64,000 nt of DNA from Torreya grandis (lineage: Eukaryota > Streptophyta > Pinopsida > Cupressales > Taxaceae), in NCBI GenBank assembly GCA_037957365.1, contig JARHVA010005351.1, forward strand, positions 920,001 to 984,000, given 5' to 3'. Made by a program: the position numbers and the translations under genes. The notes beneath the pieces are model-generated. The model was not told where the DNA came from. It saw only the letters and a program-made list of their open reading frames with translations, and searched no databases. Below, piece by piece: positions 1 through 13,819 of the stretch; within the stretch, counting starts at the first letter, position 1, and each line of letters opens with the position of its first letter.

Positions 1-1170
1 ATATGAATACTTCATTAAAATTATGCATTTTATTGATTATTTACAACCTATGGTGTTTATAAAATTTGTTGCAAACCATGTATGATTTTATTTTGATGTC
101 ACGAGTTTCATGCATGTTTGATCTCAAAGAAGCTTTGTATTAATTGTGTGTAATCTAGTTTGTGAGGAGACTTTATGATTATAATAATCTCTTTTATTCC
201 TAATTTACCTGGTGCTCCTCTATTAATTTTTGTGTGAGAGGAAGGATTTCCATTTCTTTCATTTATTCCCAAGTTATTATAGTGGTTCTCTACTTTTATT
301 CCATTGTGGGTTTCTCCTTCATTATCATTTTATTTTATATTTTTGTTTCTTATTTTTACTTATGATTAAAAGTACACAAATAAAATCAAAATAACCATAT
401 CTTATGAGGGAACTATTCATCTCAAATTCATAGGAGAATCACTATCTCTATGATAATTTATCCAATTGTTAGTGAGTTTGCATCCCATCCTATTGGGTGA
501 GTCATAAAACCAAAGTGACCAAAATTTATACCACTAATTTTTGGAAACTCAATTAGGGATTAAAAAGGTGCCTTTGATTCCTATAATTTTAAGGGAATCT
601 TCCCCTTAAAACATAAGATAAGTGACTCCATTAAAAAGATGCTTGGAAATGATGGAATGTAGCTCATGCTTCTTTTTTTTTTAACTTTTTCTATTATTTC
701 ACATAGTCTAATTTTGGATGTAGGCATGAATAAATTTAAGCTAATAAAATAATATGCATACCTTGAAAACATTAAGTGGATAAAATAAGAAAAAATATAA
801 GAGAAGTTTTTTTAAAGAGCTTGAATTATGGGTCGATTAGATTTGTGTAAGTGATGGTAGAGAATAACATGTATTTCTCTTCATTATTTCTTTCAAATAA
901 AATATTATTCATGAGATTATTGATGATATAAAAATATTTTAGTTTTTTAAATATTTCTATGGAGATGTATAAATAAAAATTAAATATATCTCCCCAATTC
1001 AAAATTTAGTTGAAGCAGAACAATGCATTAAAACATAAATTTTTGCCTCATTTCAAGAGGATGAGATGAGTCATTAAAGTAGTGGGCTTCATATCGGTGA
1101 AAAAATTGTATATGATGATATTCAAGATATTCACATATCATATTTTGAAGAATAAACAAAAATAAATCAA
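1..1170. other. AT-rich intergenic DNA, no gene seen
   Basis: I read this stretch on both strands and found no frame with recognisable protein sequence. The 63-codon minus-strand frame at 581-772 is low-complexity and resembles no family I know. It may be the upstream part of the same old repeat that carries the open frame beginning at 1171, but nothing in the sequence proves this. Confidence 0.5.
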
Positions 1171-1494
1171 TAAGAAATTTTTGGTCATTTCAAGTGCCAA
1201 GAGGGTTTAGTCCTAGACTCACATTTGGAAGTACCTATGGGAGATTTGGTTCAATCATTCATAGTCCAAGAATCCAAAGAGAAACCAAAAGGTGAAGATG
1301 TTATAGGTGTGTCTCATCTTATTTTTATTTCAAGTTTCCAATTAAAACACATTCCTTTCATTCATGAGAAAAATGTAAGTATAATGCATCCTTGTATAAA
1401 TGCAAGTAGTCTTGATATCTCAGTTTCAAATGGTCAAGTTTTTGAATATGTATTCATCTTTACCCCATGCCTCATGTCTTTCCCATGGTTGTAA
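1171..1494 (+). pseudogene. Unrecognised open frame, possibly transposon-derived
   Basis: About 107 codons are open in one frame with no stop, which is long for this AT-rich background. There is no ATG at the beginning; the frame follows a TAA, and the first ATG is about 70 bases in, at VPMGDL. The peptide is mixed hydrophobic and polar (FIVQESKEKPKGEDV, then SHLIFISS, then INASSLDIS). It has no signal peptide, clear membrane segment or motif that I can name. The downstream 1500-1760 is T-rich and non-coding. The composition looks like a translated repeat rather than a host gene, but that is an impression only. Whether it is expressed is unknown. Confidence 0.3.
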
Positions 1495-2990
1495 TTAAAA
1501 AATAGTTATTTTTTTCAAGTTTTGTCCTCATTTTTCCAAAAAAAAACTTTCATGGGTTGATGCTTTTCCCAACCCATAAATGTCTTTATTTAGTCTTGTT
1601 GTGTTTTCCTTCACTTTGTAAATAGTTTCCCTTTATTCACATTTTATATTATGTTTTTCCCTTCCATTTTTTGAATTTTTGTGTGTTTAATAAAACATAG
1701 ATTTTGATTTATGGCATTTTCTAATTCTCTCCATGTTGGTATCTTGAGACCACAAGGTGTTAGGGTGGTTGTAATCTTTTCTAAAGAACCTACTTTTTGA
1801 ATATATTAAATCAATAATTTGGAAAAAAAACTTTATTTGGAGCTATAAATTCATTTCATAGATGTTTTATATAAATTATAGTTGAAGGAAACTACTTTTG
1901 TTATTAGTTTTTTTTATGACAAAATTTATGTTTTATAACTCAACGAGAAAGTAACTTGCAGTTTGATTCTTGATGTGTAGAATTTTTTAGTGATACAAAT
2001 ACCCCTGTGTCACATGTCTCTCAAATTTTGGATTTTTCACATCTACTAAAAACATCTCACATAATTATTTTGCATGGTAATGAGTCTTATAATGGTGCTA
2101 TTTTTTGTCTCTTCCCTCTAACATTATCTTTAAGTTATAATTGAAAGTTGTAGGCCCCAAGTTCTTATTAATGAGACCAAATTTGATGATGTTCTTACAC
2201 CCACTATATTGAACAATTTTAAGAGTTATCTCTACATTAATATGAAGGATTCAAAACTTGAATATAAATTTTCAACCATAAGGCTTGTATAATATGGCCA
2301 TTTTAAGAGAAACTTATTGGCATGATGTGAGAAAGAAAATACTCTAGTCATGATTTATAGTACACATTTACTCACCTCAATGTATTGTATCTAAATTTTA
2401 AATATAAGTTCATGAATTTCTATGTTGGTCAATTTTTTTATAATGGATTTTTCATTTTTGAAACATAACAAGTTATATCTTTTATTGAAACCATGTATGC
2501 TTGGTCTATTAGCATTCTCCTTGATTGTGGAAATGTAGTTTCCAATACTACAAAGGTTATTATACAAACATAAGTATGATATTAAGAATGATAGTTTGTA
2601 TATAGAATATTGGATCCCATTTTGAATCTTGGAATGTAGGAATTCTTGGTCCAATTACACTTGATTCTTGTAAAGATGGAATGTGGGACTTGTCAATGAA
2701 AAATTGGTCTTAATAGGATGGATAGAAAGATGAATAAATGGATATAAATATAGTAAATGGATATTATTTTGATTATTTGATGAAAGGATTAGTTTTTCCT
2801 TGAAGATAACCACTAACATGGTATAAGGAAATATTTTATCCTCTATTTAGTTAATATCTAGTAAAATGAGATTTGAGCATGATGGGTAATGGCTAAGATT
2901 GGGTAAATGGATAGATCATTGATTGATACTAGCCCTCTTATGGTGAAAATGTTGTTTTATCAAATGGATGCACTTTTAAAGTAATTTTTC
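1495..2990. other. AT-rich DNA, no gene seen
   Basis: No supported coding sequence. The minus-strand frame at 2391-2654 (87 codons) lies opposite sequence leading into the LRR remnant and has no recognisable motif; I treat it as chance. A segment at 1736-1750 starts like a primer-binding site (TGGTATC) but no LTR lies next to it. Confidence 0.4.
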
Positions 2991-3062
2991 ATCCAAATAA
3001 ATGTGATATAAATTATGGACATACTTTTCAATGTTGGTACTCTATCACCTTATGTTGATCAA

Positions 3063-3287
3063 CCTTCTTCCAAACTATTTGTCTTAAACTTGAATCACAA
3101 ATATTTGGATGGAAACATTCCACCACAAATTTGAAACCTAATTAATTTGACATATATAAATTTTGAATGGAATTTATTCATTGCATCCATTCCTATCTCA
3201 GTGAGCATGTCTATAAATTTGGAAATATTATTCCTAGGCAAAAATAGGATATAGGGACAATATGATAACATATTTGACATACTTTAG
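3063..3287 (+). pseudogene. Leucine-rich-repeat receptor fragment
   Basis: In one plus-strand frame the translation reads as consecutive plant-type leucine-rich repeats. LNLNHKYLDGNIPPQI is followed by a stop where a Trp or similar residue would sit, then NLINLTYINFEWNLF, ASIPISVSMSINLEIL and FLGKNRI. This is the L..L.L..N.L.G.IP pattern of LRR receptor-like kinases and receptor-like proteins, which sit in the plasma membrane and sense ligands outside the cell. The frame continues upstream to about 2990 (VGTLSPYVDQPSSKL) and, with frameshifts, may go on to about 3440. There are at least three stops inside or just after the repeats. I could not see a signal peptide, a transmembrane segment or a kinase domain nearby. 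It is a small, dead piece of an LRR gene, perhaps carried here by a transposon or left from a decayed tandem family. Confidence 0.7.
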
Positions 3288-3440
3288 TATTAAAAGAATA
3301 GTCTTATCCAATTACATCAAATTAATATCTTCCACCTCACATTTACTCAATGGATTAATAGGTTACATTTCAATGGGTTGGATATTGACATTGTATGTAG
3401 AGAATTTAGTTGAGACCTTTTCCTAGGAAAACATGTTAAG

Positions 3441-5050
3441 AGCCTATAGTATCAATTTAGATAAATTTACAAATTCAATTTATATAATTGAATCCAAATA
3501 AGACATTTTTTCAAATATTTAACATGCCACCTATGGTTTTCACCATATTTAAAAGCCATTTTGAATCTTCAAAAATCAATTTTCATTTATTTGAGTCATT
3601 TTATAAAATAATTGGTACACTACTATAGGTTACACCATTTTTAAAATGACAAATGAAATCAATAGGTGCAATTCAAAGTCCATAACCTTGAAAGCATTTC
3701 CCAATCCTATACTAGGTAGAGTAAGTTGATAGTCACTATATAAATTTCAATGAAATATTTTTTCAAATAGTTATATGGGATTTCTATATGATTCCTGATT
3801 TTACTTATGTCTATGATGGAATAGTTAACTAATCCAGAGGGTGATATTGATATATGTAAATCCATTCTCAATGGCCTTTGTCAAATTCCTCTAACTATAG
3901 TAGATACAAGTTCTTTGTATAAATAAAGAACTAGAAAAATAATAGAATTGTTAATAAGGATGAAATTAGGGAATTAGAGTATGAAGAACAAGATATAGAA
4001 AATACAACATGAAAAACGTGTTCATGGTAGGTTGACTATCAATAATTCCATGGCATATATGTATTAAAAGTTTAGAAATAATAGTAAATTATCTAAAAAG
4101 TTATCCATTTACATAGAAATAAAATATTATAGTTAATTTTTGTAACTACTCTCTACTAATGAATGTCTTAGTATTCACATCTAGATTTCATGATTCCTTT
4201 CTCATTTTTTCTCAATATTCATGATTTAATTTCACAATGATATCCAAACCTAGTAATTAGTTGATTTGACCATTTAACTAATCTTAAATATTGACCACCC
4301 ATAAATGAATTATTAGTTTTATGTATCTTTTTATATATGGCATGGAAATAGAGTCATGAATAGTTATGTTGTGTAATTTTGTTTTTCACTAGAATCCATC
4401 TATATCATATTAGTTTAAATTTTAACATGATTCTATGTGTTTTCTTAGCTATAATATGCTACACTAAAATTTTCAATCACTCAAACATAATTAGTAATTA
4501 ATTGATCTAAGTGAATAAAATCAGTCAACAACTCATGATACAAATATTCCCCTTGTTCTTAGGATGTGCTGGTGATCTAAGGGTTAGGAAAATTTAAATG
4601 ATATAGCATGGGTAGGCTATGATTATTTCCACCTAAGATTCAATTAATTTCCTTAGGATATTATAGATCTCATGATTGGTTTCCTTTATAAATGGACTAT
4701 TTACAACATAATGGGTAGATCATTTATCATTGAAAAAATATGAAAAGGAGAGAAAGAATAGGTCAAAGAAAAGATAAATCCCTTGATTAACACCATTATT
4801 CTAATACTTATAAATTAAATCAATGTTGGATTCAATAAAATTGTTAGGCATCAAGTCTAGCTACTACACAAACTATAATGCCAAAATGAGAAATATTCAA
4901 AGCAAAATTATATGAATATGAAATACATAAATCTATTTAAAATGAAGATAATAAATAATATTATATATATTTGCAAACAATGACTAATGTAAGCCTCAAG
5001 ATAACTAAAATGAGCTTTCATATCTAATTAAACTAGTTGTTTCAAAATCT
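3441..5050. other. AT-rich DNA, no gene seen
   Basis: No coding frame with recognisable content. Residual LRR-gene sequence might extend into the first few hundred bases, since an in-frame stretch near 3830-3920 (DIDICKSILNGLCQIPL) is open, but it matches no motif I can name. Confidence 0.35.
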
Positions 5051-5054
5051 ATTT

Positions 5055-6970
5055 ATATATCCATAAATGACCTAAATTATACTTTTTTTCCTTAAGATAA
5101 CATGAATGACCTATGTACCTCCCATAGGCACATGAATGGGTCATGTGGTGGCACATGTGAAGGGGAATTAGTAAAAAAAATGTTCTAGAAGTGGTAGTTT
5201 TAGGCCTATTTATAGGGATATAATTTGTAGAAGAATCTTGGTCAGTAGATATGGATTTATAGACCTATGGATAGGTGTAATATTATTAAATTCATTTCAT
5301 AGTTTTGCATGATGATATAATGGTTTTATAGGAATGAAACAAGCCTAAATCAAGACTACCACCTTGTGTGGTTAATAAAAGGTAAGATTTTAGACCTATT
5401 TAAGATCATGAATAACTTGAGAGTCCTTAGAATATAACTAAGCATACTTGTTAGTACTCTTTATAGTTCTCTTAGGTCATGAACAAGTTCAATCAAGTGA
5501 ACATAGAAAGATTCAAGAATGATGTCCTAGTATGTCATTGAAGACCTTTAAATGAGAGTTTTAGTGAATTTTAAGCATTTAAAGACACCTAAGAGAACAT
5601 TATTTGATCTAAGAAATACTTTAGGTGACAAATTTGGGTGACGGTGCTACCACAATTTGTGGTAGAACTTTCAGGAGCCATAACTTTTGAACCATAGCTC
5701 TGATTGATTCCCCATTTGGACCATTAGAAAATAAAAATGAGGAGAATGTTATGAGATGGAATAGACTTATTCTCAATGGTTTTTTACCCATGAAAACCCA
5801 ATATAATTTACCAAAATTTCAATTTTAATAGTGTAGTCTAAAAATAGAAAGTTTTTAAGAATAGTAATTTCTCAAATTTGGTGTTGTTGTAAATCATGGA
5901 AGTCAAATCACTTCATCTCCCTCGAGATTGGTGACCTTCCACATCCTCCCCCTACCTTAAAAATAGGTATAAATAAATATTTATCTTGAGAAAGAGATAA
6001 GACATCTCTTCCTAGAGATAGGCATATGTTTGTATCTACAATTTATGAGCAATAAAACATGTCTTCTCAGAGATAGCATTATTATTTGTGTGTTCTTGGA
6101 GTATATTTCAACCAAAAATTACAAGTTTTGTGTCATGATTTGTACAAAAACATCAGTATGGAAGGTTCTCAAACATTTTCAAAGTGTCAAATAAGGCATA
6201 GGGTAGTTCAAGGTGAGTTGGATGAGCAAGAATCCAACTTATCAATTCTCAACAAGGAGTAGGGTAGTTTCAAACAAGATTGATGATTCATCATGTAATA
6301 CAATAATTCATACCACAATTTATGAAAATAATCATCAAACCAAGTACACACATATTGAAAAAACAATTTAGGACTATTTTCTTACTTAAGTTCTTGCATC
6401 ATAACTATCTAATTACTATATGACAATTGTCATGGACATTCTCAATGCCCCTCCATCTCACTCTCCTTTATCCTATATGTATTGACTATTTTGGAATTGA
6501 AATGGATCCTCCACTTGAGTATGGAAAGGTCTGGCTCCTTTTTTAAGCTATTAAAATAATAGACAAGCTAGTTTGACTTTCTCTTATGATTGTATTTTAG
6601 TGATTGTGCATAAATGATTGATCTTGTATAGTTTTAATTTAGGTATCCTTGACATGTTATCTAATTTTCTCACCTATATGAAATTTTAACTCTCTATTTT
6701 AGTTCATATGGAGTGTTCAAGTAGTTTTTTAAATGGTAAGTGAGGAAAATATTCCATTAGTGTTTTTAGACCTATTAAAAATTAACCCTCCTAGCCCAAT
6801 CATCATTTACCACCTTCATATAAAAATATTGATGTAAAAGGAGTATATTACAAAGTGTATGAATAGGTAAGCTCTATGTTCATTATGAATCTACAAATAT
6901 GAGGTAGTGGTCAATAATTTTGATGAATCACATCCTTAGTTAGGTTGCTTTTCAATTCTATCTTAGCCTT
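5055..6970 (+). repeat. Long direct repeat, copy A (probable LTR)
   Basis: This stretch matches 13820-15195 in the same orientation over most of its length. Shared blocks include ACATGAATGGGTCAT near 5130, GCCTAAATCAAGACT near 5345, GAGAGTCCTTA near 5420, ATGGAAGG followed by TCAAACAT near 6158-6175, and CTCCTAGCCCAATCATCA near 6788. Copy B lacks about 530 bases corresponding to 5610-6140. That missing part in copy A holds a TATA-like box (TATAAATAAATAT at 5968) and an AATAAA at 6051, as expected of the promoter and poly(A) part of an LTR. The pair flanks a degraded coding region, so the simplest reading is a 5' LTR or an LTR plus 5' untranslated region. The exact ends are uncertain because the copies diverge gradually. 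Confidence 0.65.
5968..6056 (+). promoter_or_regulatory. TATA-like box and poly(A) signal inside repeat A
   Basis: TATAAATAAATAT begins at 5968 and AATAAA lies at 6051, about 80 bases downstream, both on the plus strand inside direct repeat A. That spacing fits the U3-R arrangement of a plant LTR. In this AT-rich sequence either motif could occur by chance; the support is their order within a repeat that behaves like an LTR. Confidence 0.35.
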
Positions 6971-8119
6971 TCACTTGAAAGTAGTAGGTTTAGTTTAAAG
7001 TTTCAAGGTGAATAATCAAGGGATATATCCCTATCTAGATATTAACCTCATTGATTAGGTCACCCATATAATAGAGGAATCTTGATGCTATCACCTAAGT
7101 GAGGATTCTTGAGAAACCTCTTCAAGGGCACAATTTAGTGTAATAATAGTTCTAGCACACCTAGTGGGACAAGGATTTCATCCATTGAAGAGTTAATGGT
7201 GCTAATATTTAATACATTATCCTTTAGAGGAATGAAAAAAATCAAAAACTATAACTCCAAGTGAACCACATCTAGTATAAGGAGCTTCAGTGTTTGAAAA
7301 TAAGAAAGTGGTATGTATTTTTATCATTCTTTTTGTCAAAATACATACTCTATGCCTTCAAAATCTTTATATCAGATTTATAAAATTCATGGGATCACCC
7401 TAGGTGGATCTAAAATAGAATCATACCCACCTTATCCAGGTTATAAATAGACTTATATTCCCTCTCCCAATCTAACTCAACCTCCTTGGTAGCCTACTTA
7501 TCTTTCTACTTCACCTTTCCAAAGCTATGTCTCTCCTACTCCAACCCTATTAAGCTTCAAACAAGACCTTATAGACATTAAAATGAAAATGATAGAGATT
7601 TATAATTAAAATTATCTTGGTATAATTATCCATAACCCTTATATTTATAATTGAATAATTCAAATGATGAGGGACTTAGTGAATTTGACTAGGTTTGGGT
7701 GGGTAGATATTGAGAGAAAAGATCAACAAATTCTAATTAATGAGGTGCTAGAAATAAGAATCTTGATTAATGTATGGATAATATATTATTACTTAAAGAG
7801 AGGAATAAAATACAATATAATATATCTCATATGATCTCTCCTACTCTAATTCAACCTTATTTTGACCTAGATCTAGCCCAAGTTATAATATAACATCAAG
7901 AGAGGCTCATGCCTATGCAACCTTCACCCACTCTTCCTCAATAATCTCAAACCATTCAATCTTGGAGACATTATTGGACTATTAAACCTAATTATGTCAT
8001 TCAAACCATTTATAAATAACCTTCTCCCATGCCTATCCAAATTCAAGAAGAAGAGAAGTATATGGATGTCAAACCAAGAGAAAACCCTAATACCTTAAGT
8101 ACTTCACCTACCTTTCAAG

Positions 8120-8194
<75 letters not shown>

Positions 8195-10400
8195 GTTAAG
8201 GATATATAAAATTTTGATGGAGTGATGAAAGTGTGGAAGAAGAACAATGTATCATCCTTAACACAATTCCCTTCTCCATCTCTATAATAATAATATAATC
8301 AACCTAACCCTCCCAAAATCTTAAGTTGGAAGAATATTCTATCAAGTTTCAATCAATATAATGAGTTATATGCCATCCCACCCCTCTATTTGTGAAGGAT
8401 AAATTTTTATATTGAGATAATAATATGAATATTTAATTTAAGAGCACTTGTAATGAAATAATGATGAGGTAGTAGTCCTTGAAAAGCTTGTTGAAGTTGT
8501 AGCTACAAGAGAATCCATATAAGGTCATGATGAATATATGGTGATTTAATTTAATGAGTATATAACCATTGGTAGTCATATTAATTAGGTAAAATTGTAA
8601 ATAAAATAAAATTTCAAAGATGAGGAGAATTATATACCCTATATCCAATAATTGGACAACCCTGAAGATGTCATGAATGATCATGAAAATCATTCAAATT
8701 GGTATGGATTTAAGATTTAATAAGGAGATGATGATGACATATCTACATTAAAATAACATGATACACTCCCATGATTCATGTAATAAATGTAAAATCATAT
8801 GAAATTATGAATGATGTCAAGAGAAATACTCTATCAGAAGGTAGTCCTAAAACTAATTCAAATGAAATCATTGTTGAAGACACTAAGACTCCTAATTTAC
8901 TTGATGATTATTGGAAACAATTGTACTTTGATTTACTTAAAGATATTAACAATATTTTAATGTAAAAATTAAATGATAAAGATGAGGTTATGAATACAAA
9001 TGAACATGAGATCATAGGGGCAAGTGAAACTCAAGAAGGTAATCTTGATGGTTTGAGACATGAGGAATAAAAATCATTTTTGGAACAAGAAAAACTTGAT
9101 TAATTATACCTCAAGTGGGTAGATGAACTCCCATTATTCATGGAAGAAAAATAATAGCAATATATTTGTTATGGATTGAGTTTTGATGAAATAAAGAATG
9201 ATCATGCAATAGCTAATCAAGTTGCAACTGAGTATGAGGTAAATATTTATCAAGACACTTTGATCATTAACCTTGTTGAACCTCATGAGAAAGAGATAGA
9301 GTTTGAAGTGGAAAAATTTCACATATGTCATTATTACATTAAATAAATTTGATGTGCTTGACCAACCTACTATACCTGAAGAGAATAATAAGAATGAGAT
9401 TGAAGTTGGAATATTTTCAATGATCAAGAAGAAGCTTCCTTTTGGGAAGAGATAGAAATATTTTGTTGAAGATTGGATAGAAAATATTCAACCCATGAGG
9501 ATAATGCTAATATGGATTTATAAAGACATGAGTGAGAATTATATTGAAGAAGACATCATGGTTTCTATTTTTTCTAAATCACTTGAACTAGTTCAAGAAG
9601 GCCTCGAGGACATGTGGTAATCTTATTTGTACATATTCAAATAATTTGAAGATTTTGATAGGTTAACACCTCTATAAGTACATAATGAATTTTTTGATGA
9701 AAAGTGTAAATATATTAGTAAGCCAAAAAGTCCTACAAGTCATCACCAAGAGGTTCAAGTGAATGACGTATCAATCCATGAAGCATATGATACTCTTCAA
9801 GGTGAGTAAAAACTAGATCTTGAGGAACCAATAAAAGATGAGGTTTATGTTGACCTCATCAATTAAAAATAAGGACTATTTTAGATAATATGGACTTATG
9901 TCCCTAAATTGGATAGGAGATAATATTTGAAGATGAATATTTTTGGGGTTATATGAAAGTTACATGTGGAGAGTATGGTGATAATTTGGATCTTTTCCCC
10001 ATTTATTAGATTGCAGATAATTTAAAATTATAATTTTTTTTAATAATATAGGCATATTATTGATATTTGTTTTTTAGTTAGACTATATATATGGCCAAAT
10101 TATCTGAAATAGTCCCTAAATGGTAATATTGGAGGTCTGTCTCATTGACAAAGGGAAGCATGAGGTAAGTCATAAATTTCAAGATGATGTCTTTATTGGA
10201 GACATGTTTTTTTAATATTGATCCATTTGAAGTCAAGTCAAAGTTAGTGGTGGCCAAGAAAGGAGTTGATAAAGCAAGAACAAAGCTTGACCAATCGCTT
10301 GTATACCATTCTCATTCATCACATAAATAATACTTAAGGAGTTTTTATTTTGATCCATGATGATTAGACCTTAAAGGATAGTTATATATAGTAGTTTTTT
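6971..10400 (+). pseudogene. Degraded internal coding region of an old LTR element
   Basis: Between the two direct repeats the plus strand carries a patchwork of acidic and polar frames broken by stops. Best segments are 8771-8965 (SEGSPKTNSNEIIVEDTK, LLDDYWKQLYFDL), about 9000-9290 (IKNDHAIANQVATEYEV), about 9350-9600 (LDQPTIPEENNKNEIEV, MIKKKLPFGKR) and about 9650-9860 (ISKPKSPTSHHQEVQVND). Near 10200-10310 the frame reads FDPFEVKSKLVVAKKG, then KARTKLDQSLVYHSHSS. The sequence 7490-8110 encodes Pro- and Ser-rich peptide such as might belong to a gag-like protein. No reverse transcriptase, integrase or protease signature is visible. I infer a non-autonomous or heavily decayed LTR element; the protein family is not recognised. 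Confidence 0.45.
8121..8190. repeat. (TA)35 microsatellite
   Basis: Seventy bases of uninterrupted TA dinucleotide, flanked by AAGT on the left and TGAAG on the right. The perfection shows it is young or still expanding compared with the decayed sequence around it. It interrupts the Pro/Ser-rich degraded frame of the element spanning 5-15 kb. Confidence 0.98.
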
Positions 10401-13400
10401 GTTTTTTATTCCCTAAGTGATTATTATCATATTGTGTGTCTTCTTGGTTTGGGTATTATTATTGGTGTACTTATTTTTTATTGATGTGTGTTGGTAAAGG
10501 TAGTTAGTTATTTCATATTTATTAAGAGGTTGCAAACATCTCTAAAGGTCCAAGTCATGTTTTTGTTGAGTTGAAGTGATCCCATATACCAATAGAAGAA
10601 ATAAGGCTACCAATATAGATGCATAAAAAGCATGCAATCCCAAGAGGTTGCCAAAGATATTAGCCAAAATTGGCCACCATGAGTGGGTATAATTCAAAAT
10701 TTTGCTTCTATACTTGTTTAACTTTGTTGATATCATTTTTAAAGTTTTTTTCTTGGTCTATTGGTCAATATTTATCATAGAAAGATGTATTTTCAAGTGT
10801 ATTTGGTCATTTCAAGGTCTCCTACAGGGTCTAAGTGAATCAAAACCCCTAATATTGTCATTAATCCCCTTCTAGAGTTTAATTATATGTTTTTAGAAAG
10901 ATTAAGGTGAATTTTGGGAAGCTAAGGTAACGAGGGGTTATGATCTTATACTTATTTCTAGATTTCTCTTGTGTAGAGCTTCATTGTCAAAAGTCATGAA
11001 TGTATAGGTTATTCCAAATATAATTTATTATAGTGTAATGGCCATATATCAAATAATTAAAAGGGTCTTAGGACTAATTGGTTTGTGTTAGTTTGTATTA
11101 ACCCTCTTAAAAGCATTTCATACCTTGTTAATGCATTATAAGGCTTGTTAAGTGAATCAAAGTCAAAATGATGATTTATACATACAATAGACACTTTTAA
11201 AGGAATATTCAACATGGAAAATGGTAGGACATGGTTAGAGAGGATTTGTTTTGGCAATTACAATGCATGCTTTAGTTTCATCCTTTCCCAAGAAGTAGTG
11301 TTAATAAGGTTTATGTATTTGAGAAGTAAATCTCACTTGAATGGGTTTAAAGAGTGTAAATTTCCATATCATATTACCCAAGTCAAATCCATGCTTTGTA
11401 AAATTTTATAGGTCTAAACAAATAGAAAATTACTTCTTTTCTCCATTAGGTCCTTAGCAACTCTAGAAAGACTAACTAGTTTGAGGATGGTATGAAGAGG
11501 AGAGAGAGATTTGTATTGAATAATATTTGGAGTTTATAGGGGAATTATTTAATTCAAATTTTAGGTATTATTTATTAGTTTTAAGGGTTATTATTTATGA
11601 ACAATCATTAATAGCATAAGGTGTTTTTAAAACCTTTTAAACCCCCACATGCATGGTTTTTTCTTGTCTAACTACATTAAAAGGTTCTAGAGTGAAAATT
11701 TAAAGTTGGGTGAGTCTTGATGGGTCTATAAAACCTTTAAATATTATCTTCCATCATGTCTTGGCATGTTTGAATAGTCAAAGGACAAAAAATCTTCATT
11801 CTGATCAAGTTGTATGCTAGAGGCAATGGGGTTTCAATGAGTCCAAGGATTAAAATATATGAAATCATGTTTTAAAATATATCACACCACTTATATATTT
11901 AAATAATTCTTTAAAAAGTCACATAATATATCCTTAATGCCTAAAAATCCTAAAACCCTTCACAAGCATTGTATTCTTTCTAGGTTTTAGGTGTGTGAAT
12001 GAAGAGAAAGGGAAGAGTTTTGATTTTGTGAGAATTTTTTGATAATAATATAAGTGGAAAAAATTTATTCATATTATTTTTAAATTAATAAATCCTCTTC
12101 ATACCTTCTCAAGTCACCATCAAGACTAAAATTGTAAGAGGACTATGCTAACAAGTACACCAAGTGACTGTGTACAACTTGTAAGTGAGAAGATCATAAA
12201 TAAGGTTCTAAAAAAATTTATATATTTTATCATATAAATGGATATACATATAATCTAAATTTTTATTATGGTTTCTATAATGCACATATAAACCCATCTG
12301 GTGTAGATTTTTCACTCTAAAAATCTAGGCTTCATGCTTAAAATGTACACTACAGGCCTACACGAATACCTTGCTAGCATGTTATGCACTACCAAAAGAT
12401 GGTTTTTGAGGTGTTTAATTTTTATATAATTATTTTAAGTCATATTAAAGTATATTTTCCATATTAAACAAGTATATATACCCAATTATAATAAAATATC
12501 ATGAGGATGCATGTTAAATAAGATTGTGTCAATGTACAACATCTTGAGGAAAAGGTGATCTTATGGTTTAATAATTAGATTGGAAGGTGGTAAAAGGTTA
12601 TAGAAACCATGGGTACATCAAAAATTGATTATTTTCATTATTTAAGAAAACTAATTTCAATAGGATCTTTTCTCATACATTGGTAGGGTATTAGGCCTAA
12701 GGAAAGCAATCAAGCATGCTCTTATGTCTAGAGATGTTAGAGGTCCCTTGATCAATGAAAGAGGATATTAGATGAAGGAAACAAAGTTAAAAGTGTCCTT
12801 AATTAATCCAATATATATATTCAAGAATATATTACAACTCTCAATCAAAAATTTCAATCCAAAGATAGAGTTATAATGAGAATTGGACTAAAAAAATCAA
12901 ACCTACAGGTCTGCTCACTAGCAAGCAAGAAAATATGCATTTTTGTGAGATGTGGAGGATACATTTAATAATTAAACTACACTATTTAAAATTTACATTA
13001 CTTAAACCTAGTGGAATAATCAAGAGACTTAAATAGTGCACCTATAAGCCTGTTAGGAGCCACAAGTCTGCCTCCAAGAATTGAAGGGAGCATGCAATGT
13101 TTGCATTTAATTTATGGATTGTATGGAGAAAATGGGTAAGATACTATAAAATACGTTTCAAAAATTATTATAACCTTTGGAGGGTTATGAAAACATTAAT
13201 AAGTAGGCCATTAGGGTCAGAACATCAAATTTGCCTATAAACACTCATTATAGCCTACAATAGGTTTTAAGACATTTGATAGGTCAATTTGCTTATATAG
13301 GTGTTTTATAAATACATATTAGGTGTTATATATATATTTTAGTAAATTACATCAAACAAAATGCATTTTTGAATGGTCTCGATCTAGAAACCTCTTTCTT

Positions 13401-13815
13401 GATCCTTACACAAAGTCCTTTAATCCTAAGAGTCTACTTTTGATGTTTAGAACTTCATTGAGAAAATGATTGGAAAGGAAATAGGTTTATAATATTTTAA
13501 TAAGGTCCCATAATATAAAATTGTGACATTTTTTCATGGATATATTCCTTTTATGGTATGAATAATCATTAAGAAGACTAATCACTCAAAACCTTTCTAA
13601 AGCACCTCTAGAAGCTCGAGAAGACTTAGTCTTTTGATTATAACTTGAAGGAGGTTTGCCATTGGATAAATTAAATCTCATGGATATTAATATGGTTCCA
13701 ATACTTCCAAAATGTATCATTGGTTCATAATTTGAGGCCCTCAACTTTATGAATAATCTTTAAGAAAGTAAGGCACCTTAAACCCTCCTAAAACTTTCTT
13801 GGTGACCTGATTTAG
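10401..13815. other. No gene seen; probable decayed 3' part of the 5-15 kb element
   Basis: No frame here reads as a known protein on either strand. The minus-strand frame at 10542-10736 has a hydrophobic stretch (ASILVALFLLLVYGI) that could be mistaken for a membrane protein, but it is short and isolated. Frames at 11057-11411 overlap on opposite strands and look accidental. By position this would be the 3' untranslated part of the element bounded by the long direct repeats, although I see no convincing polypurine tract before 13815. Confidence 0.4.
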
Positions 13816-13819
13816 CTGA

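Noticed and set aside
1736..1750. Primer-binding-site-like sequence TGGTATCTTGAGACC
   Set aside because: It resembles the plant initiator-tRNA site at its start only, and no LTR end precedes it.
10542..10736. Small membrane protein on the minus strand
   Set aside because: One hydrophobic stretch in a 64-codon frame within a decayed element; T-rich sequence gives such frames by chance.
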